Positions 17,920-29,503 of a stretch of 64,000 bases of DNA are shown in pieces. Origin of the DNA: Rhizorhabdus wittichii RW1 (GTDB lineage: Bacteria; Pseudomonadota; Alphaproteobacteria; Sphingomonadales; Sphingomonadaceae); NCBI GenBank assembly GCA_000016765.1, contig CP000699.1, forward strand, positions 2,666,001 to 2,730,000, given 5' to 3'. Below the pieces are notes generated by a model that made no database searches, was not told the DNA's origin, and saw only the letters and a program-made list of their open reading frames with translations. The first letter of the stretch is position 1, and each line of letters starts with the position of its first letter. The position numbers and the translations under genes are program-made.

Positions 17920-18888
17920 ATGAACATCGCCTATTATGACGCGGAGCAGGTCGAACGGCTGCTCGACTATCCGGGCTGCATCGCGGCGGTGCGCCGGGCG
18001 ATGCGGAGCCTGTCGGAAAGCGGCAAGGCGCAGCCGCTGCGCCAGATCGTCCGGATCGCCGACAAGACGATGTTCGGGGTGATGCCGGGCGACCTGGCGG
18101 CGATCGGCAGCTTCGGCGCCAAGCTGGTCAGCGTCGCCGAGGACCCCGCCCGCCCCGGCCGCGCGCGCCACCGCGGCGTGGTGGTCGCCTATGCCGCCGA
18201 CAGCGCCGAGGTCGAGGCGATCGCCGACGCCGAGGCGGTGACCGCGATCCGCACCGCCTGCGCGACGGCGGCGGCAACCGACGCGCTGGCGCGGCCCGAT
18301 GCGCGCGTGCTGGCGATCTTCGGCGCGGGCACCCAGGCGGAGACGCACATCCGCGCGCTGCGCCACGTCCGCGCCTTCGACCGCATCCTGCTGTGGGGCC
18401 GGTCGGCCGACAGCATAGCGGCGCTCGCGGCGCGCCTCTCGCGGGACCTGGGGATCGCCGTCGAGGCGACCACCGACGGCCAGCGCGCCGCCGGCACGGC
18501 CGACGTCATCTGCACGGTCAGCGGCTCGGCCGAGCCGATCCTGTTCGGCGCCTGGGTCCGCAAAGGGACCCATGTCAACCTGGTCGGGTCGAGCATGCTC
18601 GGGCCGGTCGAGGTCGATAGCGCCCTCGTCGCCGCCGGCCGCTACATCGCCGACTATCGACCCGGCGCGCTCGCCCAGGCGTCCGAGCTGGCGGTCGCGC
18701 GCGACGCCGGCCTCGTCACCGACGACCATGTCGTCGGCGAGATCGGCGAGGTCTTCGCCGGCACCCTCGCGGGCCGCGAGAGCCCCGGCCAGATCACCCT
18801 CTACAAGTCGCTCGGCCATGTCGTGCAGGACCTCGCCGCCACGGCCTATTTGCACCGACGCGCCCTTTCGGAAGGCATCACCCCGTGA
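17920..18888 (+). CDS. Ornithine cyclodeaminase/mu-crystallin family protein
   Basis: A 322-aa NAD(P)-dependent protein. An N-terminal substrate part contains FGAKLVSV near residue 65. The Rossmann segment LAIFGAGTQAETHIRAL lies near residue 130 and GTHVNLVGSS near 220. Family members include ornithine cyclodeaminase, alanine dehydrogenase and ketimine (pyrroline-2-carboxylate) reductase, and the sequence alone does not decide between them. In a peptide-use operon with an aminotransferase nearby, an imino-acid reductase or proline-related step is plausible. It follows the first peptidase by 17 bp and overlaps the next gene (GTGA). Confidence 0.88.
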   Translation: MNIAYYDAEQVERLLDYPGCIAAVRRAMRSLSESGKAQPLRQIVRIADKTMFGVMPGDLAAIGSFGAKLVSVAEDPARPGRARHRGVVVAYAADSAEVEAIADAEAVTAIRTACATAAATDALARPDARVLAIFGAGTQAETHIRALRHVRAFDRILLWGRSADSIAALAARLSRDLGIAVEATTDGQRAAGTADVICTVSGSAEPILFGAWVRKGTHVNLVGSSMLGPVEVDSALVAAGRYIADYRPGALAQASELAVARDAGLVTDDHVVGEIGEVFAGTLAGRESPGQITLYKSLGHVVQDLAATAYLHRRALSEGITP

Positions 18889-20993
18889 ACCGACTGCTCC
18901 TCAAGACCCTGCTTCCCACCCTGCTGCTCGGCGCGTCGGCGACCGCCTTCGCCGCCACCGAACGGCTGTCGATCGTCTCCAACGGCGAGACGGTCGGATC
19001 GATCGTCGTCGAGGGCGAGGGCGATCGGGCGACGGTCGACTACCGGGTCGACAATAACGGCCGCGGTCCCAAGCATCGCGAGGAGCTGACCTTCGGCGCG
19101 GGCGGCATCCCCACCGCCTGGACGATCAAGGGCAGCTCGCTGATGGGCGGCACCGTCGACGAGAGCTATCGCTGGTCCGCCGGCCGCGCGCAGTGGAGCA
19201 GCCAGGCCGACGCCGGCAGCGCCAAGGCGAAGCAGCCGCCGCTCTACGTCGTCAACGACGACAGCCCCTATGCGATCTGGGTCTATGCCCGCGCCGCATT
19301 GGCCCAACCCGATCACAGCATCGCCGTGCTGCCCTCGGGACGCATTTCGCTCGAGCAGCTCAGGACACTGACGGTCGGCGAGGGCGACGCCGCGACCGAG
19401 GTGACGGCGTGGCGGCTGACCGGGGTGCAGCTCAACCCCAGCTACCTGCTGCTCGACAAGGACCAGAAGCTGTTCGCGCTGTTCGGCCCCGGCGCCGACG
19501 GCACGACGATCCGCGCCGGCCATGAGGCGGCGGTGCCGATGCTCGGCAAGCTCGGCGCCGAGCTGGAGACCGAGCGCGCCTTCCAGCTCCAGCAGAAGCT
19601 GGCGCACCGCTTCGACGCGCCGGTCCGCATCCGCAACGTCCGCCTGTTCGATCCCGCCGGCGGCGCGCTGTCGCCGCTCTCGACCGTCGTCGTCATGCGC
19701 GACACGATCACCCAGGTGATCGCCGACGACCGGCTGCCCCCACCCGAGGACGAGGTGGTGATCGACGGCGAGGGCGGCACCCTCTACCCCGGCCTGCACG
19801 ACATGCATTCGCACGCGACGCTGCCGTCGGGGCTGATGTACCTCGCCGCCGGGGTCACCGCGACCCGCGACATGGGCAACGACAACGGCTTCCTGCAGGA
19901 CCTGCTGTCGAAGATCGACGCCGGGCAGGTCGCCTGGCCGCGCATCGTCCCCAACGGCTTCATCGAGGGGCGCAGCCCCTATTCGGCGCGCTTCGGCTTC
20001 ATCCCCGCCTCGATCGACGAGGCGCTGAAGGACGTGCGCTGGTACGCCGATCGCGGCTATGCCGAGATCAAGATCTACAATTCGATGAACCCCGACTGGG
20101 TCAGGCCGATCGCCGCCGAGGCGCACCGGCTGGGCCTGCGCGTCACCGGCCATGTCCCCGCCTTCGACACGCCCGACCGGGTGATCGCGGACGGCTATGA
20201 TTCGATCGCGCATCTCAACCAGCTCATGCTCGGCTGGATATTGCGGCCCGAGGAGGACAGCCGCACCCCGCTGCGCCTGACCGCGATGGCGCGCGCGGGA
20301 TCGCTCGACCTCGCCTCCGACAAGATCCAGGCCACCGTGCGGCTGATGCAGCAGCGCGGCATCGCGCTCGACACCACCGCCGTGATCCTCGAACAGCTGA
20401 TGATGAGCCGGGCGCGGCAGGTGCCGATGGGGCAGGAGGATTTCCTGTCGCACATGCCGATCGGCTTCCAGCGCTATCGCAAGCGCTCCTTCGTCACGAT
20501 CGCCGACAAGGCCGAGGCCGACGCCTATCAGGCGGGCTACGACAAGATGCTCGCGACGATCGCGATGCTCCACAAGGCGGGCATCCGCCTGCTGCCCGGC
20601 ACCGACGACGCGACCGGCTTCTCGGTCCAGCGCGAGGTCGAGCTCTATGTGAAGGCGGGACTGACCCCGGCCGAGGCGCTGCGCGCGGCGACGCTGGGGG
20701 CGGAGGAATTCCTCGGCCGGGCCGACCGGCTCGGCAGCATCGCCCGCGGCAAGCTCGCCGACCTGGTTCTGGTGCCCGGCGATCCGACGAAGGACATCAG
20801 CGCGATCCGCCGGCCGCGCATGGTGATGAAGGGCGGGGCGATCTACTTCCCGACCGAGATCTACACCGCGCTCGGCATCGCCCCCTTCACCACCGCGCCC
20901 GCGATCCGGCCGGCGACGAAGGTCGCCGCGCGCGCGGACGAGGGCGGCGACGCCGTCGGCTTCGGCTATGGGGAGCATGTCTATGCGGATTGA
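18885..20993 (+). CDS. Secreted amidohydrolase (imidazolonepropionase/prolidase-like)
   Basis: A 702-aa exported protein with a signal sequence (LLPTLLLGASATAFAA). Residues 25 to about 240 form an N-terminal region that I cannot assign to a family. The metal-dependent amidohydrolase barrel follows: LHDMHSHATL (metal His pair near 307), AEIKIYNS (possible bridging Lys near 394), TGHVPAF (His near 422), DSIAHLNQ (His near 443) and LPGTDDATGF (Asp near 573). Such enzymes often cleave dipeptides or cyclic amides. The start is GTG, overlapping the previous stop as GTGA, and its end overlaps the next gene by 11 bases, so the operon is translationally coupled. Confidence 0.87.
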   Translation: MNRLLLKTLLPTLLLGASATAFAATERLSIVSNGETVGSIVVEGEGDRATVDYRVDNNGRGPKHREELTFGAGGIPTAWTIKGSSLMGGTVDESYRWSAGRAQWSSQADAGSAKAKQPPLYVVNDDSPYAIWVYARAALAQPDHSIAVLPSGRISLEQLRTLTVGEGDAATEVTAWRLTGVQLNPSYLLLDKDQKLFALFGPGADGTTIRAGHEAAVPMLGKLGAELETERAFQLQQKLAHRFDAPVRIRNVRLFDPAGGALSPLSTVVVMRDTITQVIADDRLPPPEDEVVIDGEGGTLYPGLHDMHSHATLPSGLMYLAAGVTATRDMGNDNGFLQDLLSKIDAGQVAWPRIVPNGFIEGRSPYSARFGFIPASIDEALKDVRWYADRGYAEIKIYNSMNPDWVRPIAAEAHRLGLRVTGHVPAFDTPDRVIADGYDSIAHLNQLMLGWILRPEEDSRTPLRLTAMARAGSLDLASDKIQATVRLMQQRGIALDTTAVILEQLMMSRARQVPMGQEDFLSHMPIGFQRYRKRSFVTIADKAEADAYQAGYDKMLATIAMLHKAGIRLLPGTDDATGFSVQREVELYVKAGLTPAEALRAATLGAEEFLGRADRLGSIARGKLADLVLVPGDPTKDISAIRRPRMVMKGGAIYFPTEIYTALGIAPFTTAPAIRPATKVAARADEGGDAVGFGYGEHVYAD

Positions 20994-22476
20994 TCGCACG
21001 CTGATCGCACTGGCCCTCGCGTTCGCCGCGCTTCCGGCCAACGCCGCGCCCGCTCCGGCCGCCACCGCCGAAGCGGCGCAGCCGCGCATCTTCCGGTCTG
21101 AGGGGCAGGGCGACTTCGGCGGCGGCCGCCTGCGCTATGCGGCGGCGGTCGAGGAAGTGCTGCTGCCGGGCGCCAGCATCTTCGTCACCTCCTATGTCCG
21201 CAGCGACGTCAGGGACGCGGGCAGCCGCCCGGTGATCTTCGCGTTCAACGGCGGGCCGGGATCGGCGTCGCTCTGGCTGCATCTGGGGATGATGGGCCCA
21301 CGCCGGGTCGATTTCGACGACCCGACCCGGCCGCGCACCGTCGCGCCCTTCGCCACGGCCGCCAATCCGGACAGCCCGCTCGACGTCGCCGACATCGTCC
21401 TGATCGATCCGCCGGGCACCGGCTACAGCCGCATCCTGCCGGGCGGCAAGCCCGAGCAGTTCTACGGCGTCGAGCAGGACGCGCGGGCGATGGTCCAGGT
21501 CGTCGAGCAATGGCTCCGCCGCCACGGCCGCCTCAATTCGCCCAAATATCTCGTCTCGGAAAGCTACGGCACGGTCCGCGCCGCCGTGATGGCGCGGCTG
21601 ATGGCGGGCGGGCCGACCCAGACCGGATCGATGGACGGGCTGACGCTCAACGGCGTCGTCCTGCTCGGCCAGGCGATGGACATGGCGCGCGGCGCCGAGG
21701 GCGACGACCGCGCCTATCTCGCCATCCTGCCCTCGCTGGCCGCGACCGCCTGCCACTTCGGCAAGGCCGCGCCCGGCTGCACGCCCGAGGGGCAGGTCGC
21801 GGCGGCCAGGCGCTTCATCGAGACGAGCTATCTCGCCGCGCTCCACGCCGGCTCCCACCTGCCCGCCGACCGCAAGGCAGCGGTCGCGCGCGAGATGGCG
21901 GCGCTGATCGGCCTGCCAGAGAAGGATATCCTCGCCGCCGACCTGCGCATCTCGGGCGCGGCCTTCGCGAGGCTGCTGCTCGCCGGCGAGGGCCGGCGCA
22001 TCGGCCTGTACGACGCGCGCTTCGTGCTGCCGTCGCAGGGCGCGGGCGGCGATCCGGTCGCCGACGATCCGGCGATGGGCCAATATGTGCCGGGCTTCGT
22101 CGGCGCGTGGAGCGACTATGCGGCGAAGACGCTCAAGGTCGATCTCGACATCCCCTATGAGCCGATCGCCTTCCGCGACGTCAACGGCCGCTGGGATTAT
22201 GGTTTCGGCGCCGGCGTCCCGGTGGGGAAGAATTATGCGGTCGACCTCGCCGTGGCGATGAGCCGCAACCCGGCGATGCGGCTGATGGTCGGCACCGGCT
22301 ATTACGACCTCGTCACCCCGCTCGGCAGCGCCGACTATGTGGTCGCCCATGCCGGCATCCCGCTCGCCCGGACCAGCTTCCACGGCTATCCGTCGGGCCA
22401 CGGCCCCTATCTGGGGGCCGAGGCGCGCACCGCGCTGGCCCGCGACCTCCGCGCCTTTATGAGCGCGCCCAAGTGA
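20983..22476 (+). CDS. Secreted serine carboxypeptidase-like protein (peptidase S10), second copy
   Basis: A 497-aa homologue of the first peptidase in this operon. It has a signal sequence (LIALALAFAALPANAAPA), an intact oxyanion segment AFNGGPGSASLWL, and the triad in VSESYGT (Ser near 191), GTGYYDLVTP (Asp near 440) and YPSGHGPYL (His near 471). The residue two before Ser is Ser where the first copy has Gly. I use the ATG at 20983, 7 nt after GGGGAG; the frame opens at an earlier ATG inside the amidohydrolase. Two diverged S10 enzymes in one operon suggest different cleavage preferences on the same peptide source. Confidence 0.91.
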   Translation: MRIDRTLIALALAFAALPANAAPAPAATAEAAQPRIFRSEGQGDFGGGRLRYAAAVEEVLLPGASIFVTSYVRSDVRDAGSRPVIFAFNGGPGSASLWLHLGMMGPRRVDFDDPTRPRTVAPFATAANPDSPLDVADIVLIDPPGTGYSRILPGGKPEQFYGVEQDARAMVQVVEQWLRRHGRLNSPKYLVSESYGTVRAAVMARLMAGGPTQTGSMDGLTLNGVVLLGQAMDMARGAEGDDRAYLAILPSLAATACHFGKAAPGCTPEGQVAAARRFIETSYLAALHAGSHLPADRKAAVAREMAALIGLPEKDILAADLRISGAAFARLLLAGEGRRIGLYDARFVLPSQGAGGDPVADDPAMGQYVPGFVGAWSDYAAKTLKVDLDIPYEPIAFRDVNGRWDYGFGAGVPVGKNYAVDLAVAMSRNPAMRLMVGTGYYDLVTPLGSADYVVAHAGIPLARTSFHGYPSGHGPYLGAEARTALARDLRAFMSAPK

Positions 22477-23807
22477 CCGCTCCGATCGAGCGCCCGAGCC
22501 TGCGCAAGAGCGTCGGGCTGGTCGGCGTCGTCACCTTCGGGGCGGGTACCGCGATCGGCGTATCGATCTTCTCGATCCTCCAGCCGACCGCGCAGGTGGC
22601 GGGATCGGGGCTGCTCGCGGCGATCGGCGTCGCGGCGCTGCCGATGCTCGTCTTCGCGGTCGCCTATGCCTATCTCGGCTCGGCGCTGCCGGTGTCGGGG
22701 GCGTCCTACGAATGGCCGACCCGCTTCATCCATCCCGGCGTCGGCTTCATCATCGCCTGGCTGCGCATCGTCTCCAACGTCGGCGCGCTGACGATCCTGT
22801 CGCAGGTGATGATCAGCTATCTCGGCATGGTCTTCCCGGTGCCGCTCAAGCCCGCCATGGCACTGGCCATCACCGCGGTGTTCGCGCTCAACTATGTCGG
22901 CGTGTCGATGGCGGCGAAGGTGCAGGCGCAGCTCATGGCGCTGCTGCTGATCATCCTCGCCATCTTCGTCGCGACCGGCCTGCCGCATTTCGATCCGGTG
23001 CTGGTCGGCAACCCGCTCGACACGCCGCCGCTCGCGATCCTCGCCGTCGTGCCGCTGATGATCACCCTGTTCCTGGGGATCGAATCGGCGGTCGAGATCG
23101 GCGAGGAGGTGCGCGACGCGCGGCGCAACGTGCCGATCGGCATCGCGCTGGCGATCGGGCTGACCGCCCTGGTCTACGGCCTCGTCGCGCTCACCGCGCT
23201 CGGCCTGGTCGGTCCCGCGACGCTCGCCGCCAGCCAGGCCCCGCTGCTCGACGCGGCGAAGGTGGTGCTGGGCGACCTGGCGGTGCCGCTGATCGTCGGC
23301 GCCGCCTGCTTCTCGATCGTCAAGTCGATGAACGCGGCGACCCTCACCTTCTCGCGCAGCCTGTTCGCGATGGGCCGCAACGGCGCTCTGCCGCGCGCGA
23401 TCGGGACGATCCACCCACGCTTCGGCACGCCGCACCGGGCGATCCTGCTCGGCTATGCCTGCGCGATGTCGGGGCTGCTGCTGCCGCCGAGCCTCATCTT
23501 CCTGCTGCTCGCGGTCAACGTGCCGACGATGCTCAAATATATGGCCTGCTCCTATTCGGCGACCGTCGTCGCCCGCCGCCATCCCGAGCTCCACATACGG
23601 TCGCAGCTCCGCCTGTCGCGCCCGGCGGTGGTGGCGGTCGGCTATGCCGGCGTGGTCTGCGCGCTGCTCGTCGGCGTGTTCGGGGTCGAGGCCGATCCGC
23701 GCCCCTATCTGCTGGTCGGCGGCTGGCTGCTCGTCGGGCTCGCCTACTGGTTCCTCAAGGGCCGCCGCGACTGCGCCGACCAAGCCATGCGCGCTTTGGC
23801 CGAATAA
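22473..23807 (+). CDS. APC-family amino-acid permease
   Basis: A 444-aa inner-membrane transporter with about 12 hydrophobic segments. TM1 has the APC hallmark FGAGTAIGVSIFSIL near residue 22, and a later cytoplasmic loop has GIESAVEIGEEVRDARRNVP, typical of amino-acid/polyamine antiporters. A GTG start overlaps the upstream peptidase stop as GTGA. It should import the amino acids or small products released by the secreted peptidases. Substrate specificity cannot be read from the sequence. Confidence 0.9.
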   Translation: MTAPIERPSLRKSVGLVGVVTFGAGTAIGVSIFSILQPTAQVAGSGLLAAIGVAALPMLVFAVAYAYLGSALPVSGASYEWPTRFIHPGVGFIIAWLRIVSNVGALTILSQVMISYLGMVFPVPLKPAMALAITAVFALNYVGVSMAAKVQAQLMALLLIILAIFVATGLPHFDPVLVGNPLDTPPLAILAVVPLMITLFLGIESAVEIGEEVRDARRNVPIGIALAIGLTALVYGLVALTALGLVGPATLAASQAPLLDAAKVVLGDLAVPLIVGAACFSIVKSMNAATLTFSRSLFAMGRNGALPRAIGTIHPRFGTPHRAILLGYACAMSGLLLPPSLIFLLLAVNVPTMLKYMACSYSATVVARRHPELHIRSQLRLSRPAVVAVGYAGVVCALLVGVFGVEADPRPYLLVGGWLLVGLAYWFLKGRRDCADQAMRALAE

Positions 23808-23816
23808 GCGATCAAA

Positions 23817-23855
23817 TTATGCGCAAGGACGGCTCCCGTCTCTGAGATAGAATAA
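23817..23855 (+). promoter_or_regulatory. Bipartite upstream motif before the aminotransferase
   Basis: TTATGCGC at 23817 and AGAATAA at 23849 (start to start 32 nt), 33 bp before the aminotransferase start. The same pair at the same distance stands before the TonB receptor (25133). The local TAGAAT could be a -10 box; TTATGCGC is too far upstream to be a normal -35 and may be a regulator site. Confidence 0.55.
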
Positions 23856-23887
23856 TTAGTGCCCGCGGGCGCCGGTAGAGAGACGCC

Positions 23888-25078
23888 ATGTCCAACGAAG
23901 AACATCTGCCGGCGGCACGACCGTCGACCCCCGAGGGGGAAAGCTATGCGCAATGGGTCCGCGGCGCGCTCGCCATGGCCCGCGCGCGCGACGGGCAGGC
24001 GGTCAGCCTGTTCGAAAGCTCGATCCCCGAGCCGCGCGAGATGCTGCGCAACACCGTGCTCGACGCGGTCGATCCGGCCTTCTCGCCTTATTATGTCAGC
24101 GCGTTCGGCGACGGGAACCCGTTCGTCCGTGACATGCTGGCCGCGCGCTACGGCGTCGACCGCGACCGGATCTTGTGCACCACCGGCGCGACCGGCGGCC
24201 TGTCGCTGATCTACCGCACCTTCGTCCGCCCGGGCGACCATGTCCTGATCGAGACCCCCGGCTTCGACCTGTTCGGCTATCTGGCCGAGGCGTCGGGCGC
24301 GACGATCGGCCGTTTCCGCCGCCATGGCGAGCGCTTCGCGATCGACGTCGCCGAGGTCGAGGCAATGCTGCGCCCCGAGACCCGGCTGGTGGTGCTGTCG
24401 GACCTGCACAATCCCTCGGGCATGCCGGTTCCGCAGGAGGTGCTGCGCAAGCTCGCGGCGCTGGCCGAGCGGCGCGGCTTCCTGCTCGTCGTCGACGAGG
24501 TCTATGGCGACTATGCGTCGAAGGAGACGCGCCCCGCCGCCGCCGCGACGCTGTCGCCCGCCGTGATCAGCCTGTCGAGCCTGACCAAGATCTACGGGCT
24601 GGCGGTGCTGCGCTGCGGCTGGATCGTCGGCGCGGACGCGGTGGTCGAGCAGCTCCGCCGGCTCAACGGCCGGATCGAGTTCGGCATCTCCACCCTGTCG
24701 CACGCCATCGCCGCGCACGTCCTGTCCGACGCCGCGCCGTTCGAGGCGAATGCGCGCCGCTATGTCGCGCGCTGCCGCCCCCGCTTCGAGGCCTGGTTCG
24801 ACGCGATGGTGGCCGAGGGGCTGATGGGCGGCGCGCTGCCCGACAACGGCTGCATCTGCTTCCCGTCGCTGCCCGGCGTCGCCGACAGCCGCGCCTTTTC
24901 CGAATGGCTGATCGAGCGCTCCGGCGTGATCGTCGCGCCCGGCGAATATTTCGGCGCGCCCGGCCATGTCCGGATCGGCTTCTGCCAGGAGGACGACAAG
25001 CTCGACGCCGGGCTGCGCGGGCTGGAGGAAGGGCTGCGCGCCTATGCCCGCCGGCCGCAGCCGGCGCTCGGCCGCTGA
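23888..25078 (+). CDS. PLP-dependent class I/II aminotransferase
   Basis: A 396-aa fold-type I enzyme. CTTGATGGLSLI near residue 97 binds the PLP phosphate, DLHNPSGMPVP near 176 is the usual NPTG-like loop, VVDEVYGDY near 202 holds the PLP-contacting Asp and Tyr, and SLSSLTKIYGLAVLRCGW near 230 contains the Schiff-base Lys. FCQEDDKLDAGLRGL near the end follows the substrate Arg (HVRIGF). It is likely cytoplasmic and channels imported amino acids to 2-oxo acids. It has its own upstream motif, shared with the TonB receptor gene. Confidence 0.9.
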   Translation: MSNEEHLPAARPSTPEGESYAQWVRGALAMARARDGQAVSLFESSIPEPREMLRNTVLDAVDPAFSPYYVSAFGDGNPFVRDMLAARYGVDRDRILCTTGATGGLSLIYRTFVRPGDHVLIETPGFDLFGYLAEASGATIGRFRRHGERFAIDVAEVEAMLRPETRLVVLSDLHNPSGMPVPQEVLRKLAALAERRGFLLVVDEVYGDYASKETRPAAAATLSPAVISLSSLTKIYGLAVLRCGWIVGADAVVEQLRRLNGRIEFGISTLSHAIAAHVLSDAAPFEANARRYVARCRPRFEAWFDAMVAEGLMGGALPDNGCICFPSLPGVADSRAFSEWLIERSGVIVAPGEYFGAPGHVRIGFCQEDDKLDAGLRGLEEGLRAYARRPQPALGR

Positions 25079-25132
25079 CGGCCGGGAGGCCCCGGAATCT
25101 CTTGCTCGGCGATGGCCATGATCGGCGAAAGT

Positions 25133-25171
25133 TTATGCGCGAACCGGTTCGCGGGGCTCGAATCAGAATAA
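25133..25171 (+). promoter_or_regulatory. Bipartite upstream motif and palindrome before the TonB receptor
   Basis: TTATGCGC at 25133 and AGAATAA at 25165, with the same 32-nt start-to-start distance as the copy at 23817. A perfect 16-bp palindrome CGCGAACCGGTTCGCG (25138-25153) overlaps the first part. The rest of the leader up to 25321 contains a GC-rich hairpin (AGGGGG...CCCCCT) but no clear frame. Confidence 0.55.
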
Positions 25172-25321
25172 ATATGGCGCCGGTGCGCCGGTAACCTGAT
25201 CCGGCCTCGAAAAAGGGGGCTCGACGGGGAGCACCCCCTGGGCCGGAGGAAGAGGTCAAACCGGATGGACCGCCCGCGCGGGCGGAGCGGACATCCGACA
25301 GGTTCAGTGGAGACCAGAAGA

Positions 25322-27598
<2,277 letters not shown>

Positions 27599-27634
27599 TG
27601 GTGGCAGGCGATCGTCGCCTGGCCTGAACTGCGA

Positions 27635-27667
27635 GATGCGCAGGGCCCCACGCCCTGCGCATCTTTT
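27635..27667 (+). terminator. Rho-independent terminator after the TonB receptor
   Basis: A perfect 12-bp stem GATGCGCAGGGC/GCCCTGCGCATC with a 5-nt loop is followed by TTTT. It separates the receptor from the downstream peptidase, which therefore needs readthrough or its own promoter. Confidence 0.9.
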
Positions 27668-27693
27668 GTATGGACATTATCGAGGTGAGAGCG

Positions 27694-29493
27694 ATGGCAC
27701 GGAGATCGATCAGGATCGAGCGGAAGGGCTTCGGACTGGCGGGCTTCGGCACGGCGCTCGCCCTCGCCACCGCCTCCATGGCGGGTGCGGCGGGATCGAA
27801 CGGTTCCCTTGCCGTGACGCTGGCGCCTGTCGCCGCACCCGCCGCCCCGACCACGGTCGGCACCGTCGACGTCACCCTGCGCTTCGACGGCATCGCCGCG
27901 AACAAGGGCGAGCCGCTGCTCCGCCTGCCGATGGTCAGCAGCAACGTCGACACGGTCGCGACCGTCATCGCCGGGATCAGCGCGCGCGACGCCAGGGGGC
28001 CGCTCCGCCTCACCAGCCGCGACGTCGACCTGCCCGAGACCGGGATGCGCGACGCGGTCGGCGGCGGGCCGTCGCGCGAATGGCTGGCCGACCGCGCGAC
28101 GGAGGGAGCCGTCACCGTCCGCTACAGCGTCCCCGCCGAGGCGAGCCTGCCGCCGCGCGGGCCGGCGCCGCCCTTCGCCTTCTCGGCCGACGGCGGCGGC
28201 GTGTCGGCGGCGGGCCATGTCTTCCTGCTGCTGCCCCCCGGCGACCACCGTTACCGCACCACCTATGGCTGGGACCTCGCCCGCGCACCCAAAGGCAGCC
28301 GCGGGGTCAGCTCGCTCGGCGAGGGGACCGTCACCGCCGCCGAGCCGCTCGACGGCGCGCAGCTGCGCATGAGCTTCTTCATGGCGGGGCGGATCGGCAC
28401 CTACCCCCCGAAGCTGCCCTCGGGCGGCTTCTTCGGCGCCTGGCAGGGCGATCCCGGCTTCGACGCCGCCGCGCTGCTCGCCTGGACCGGTACGCTCTAC
28501 GATCACTATGCCCGCTTCTTCGGCCAGAAGGAGTCGCCGCCCTATGGCGTCTTCCTGCGCTACAACCCGATCAACGCGGGCGGCGGCGTCGGCCTTTACC
28601 ATGCGTTCGTCACCACCTTCGGCAAGGGGCGCGGATCGGACGTCGGCAAGATCCGGCTGACCCTGGCGCACGAGATGTTCCACACCTTCCAGCCGTTCAT
28701 CGCCACCCCGGCGGGGCTCGCATCCTCCTGGTTCGGGGAGGGGCTCGCGACCTTCTACCAGGCGCGGCTGCCCTTGCGCTTCGGCATGATCTCGCCCGAG
28801 GCCTATCTCGCCGACGTCAACTGGACCGCCGCGCGCTACTATACCAGCGCGATGGCGACCGTGCCCAACAGCGAGGTGCCCAGGCGCTTCTGGGCCGACA
28901 CCCGCGTGCGGACGCTGCCCTATGATCGCGGCATGCTCTATTTCGCCACGGTCGACGACGCGATGCGCAAGGCGTCGGGCGGCCGGCAATCGCTCGACGA
29001 CCTGATGCTGGCGATGCTGGCGCTTGAGAAAGGGGGCGAGAAAGGGGGCAAGACGACCGGCAACGCCGACTGGGAGGCCTTGCTCGCCCGGCATCTCGGC
29101 CCCAGGGCGGTCGAGGATTTTCGCGCCTTCCTCGGCGGCGCCATGCCGCTGCCGGCGTCCGACGCCTTCGGCCCTTGCTTCCAGCGAACGACCCGCAGGC
29201 TGCGCCGCTACGAGCTGGGCTTCGCGACCGACGTGCTGGCGCAGCCGAAGCGGATCGTCCGCGGCCTCGTGCCCGGATCGGCCGCCGCGCTCGCCGGCCT
29301 GCGCGACGGCGACGAGATCGTCGACCCGGTGCCGCAGGACGGCATCCAGGGCGAGCAGGCGGAACTGATCCGCCTGCGCATCCGGCGCGGGGACAAGGTC
29401 TTTCCGGTCGTCTACCTGCCGCGCGGCGAGACGGTCGACGCCTGGCAGTGGGAGCGCGCGCCCGGCAGCGAGGACCGGAGCTGCGCGCTCTGA
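27694..29493 (+). CDS. Secreted M61-like metallopeptidase with C-terminal PDZ
   Basis: About 599 aa with an N-terminal hydrophobic export segment (FGTALALATASMAGAAG). The gluzincin site is LAHEMFHTFQPF (HExxH near residue 326), followed by SSWFGEGLATFYQ, whose Glu is the third zinc ligand. The C-terminal part (RIVRGLVPGSAAALAGLRDG, then DEIVDPV) is a PDZ-like domain. This arrangement matches M61 glycyl aminopeptidases. I start at the ATG of MARRSIRIE because GAGGTGAGAG lies directly upstream; an ATG 24 nt earlier is possible. It probably trims peptides N-terminally and complements the two carboxypeptidases of the locus. Confidence 0.86.
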   Translation: MARRSIRIERKGFGLAGFGTALALATASMAGAAGSNGSLAVTLAPVAAPAAPTTVGTVDVTLRFDGIAANKGEPLLRLPMVSSNVDTVATVIAGISARDARGPLRLTSRDVDLPETGMRDAVGGGPSREWLADRATEGAVTVRYSVPAEASLPPRGPAPPFAFSADGGGVSAAGHVFLLLPPGDHRYRTTYGWDLARAPKGSRGVSSLGEGTVTAAEPLDGAQLRMSFFMAGRIGTYPPKLPSGGFFGAWQGDPGFDAAALLAWTGTLYDHYARFFGQKESPPYGVFLRYNPINAGGGVGLYHAFVTTFGKGRGSDVGKIRLTLAHEMFHTFQPFIATPAGLASSWFGEGLATFYQARLPLRFGMISPEAYLADVNWTAARYYTSAMATVPNSEVPRRFWADTRVRTLPYDRGMLYFATVDDAMRKASGGRQSLDDLMLAMLALEKGGEKGGKTTGNADWEALLARHLGPRAVEDFRAFLGGAMPLPASDAFGPCFQRTTRRLRRYELGFATDVLAQPKRIVRGLVPGSAAALAGLRDGDEIVDPVPQDGIQGEQAELIRLRIRRGDKVFPVVYLPRGETVDAWQWERAPGSEDRSCAL

Positions 29494-29503
29494 CCCTTCC
29501 GGT

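Noticed and set aside
18846-21089. Long minus-strand open frame (747 aa) opposite the amidohydrolase
   Set aside because: Antisense shadow of a clear enzyme gene; low-complexity Arg/Asp/Gly-rich translation.
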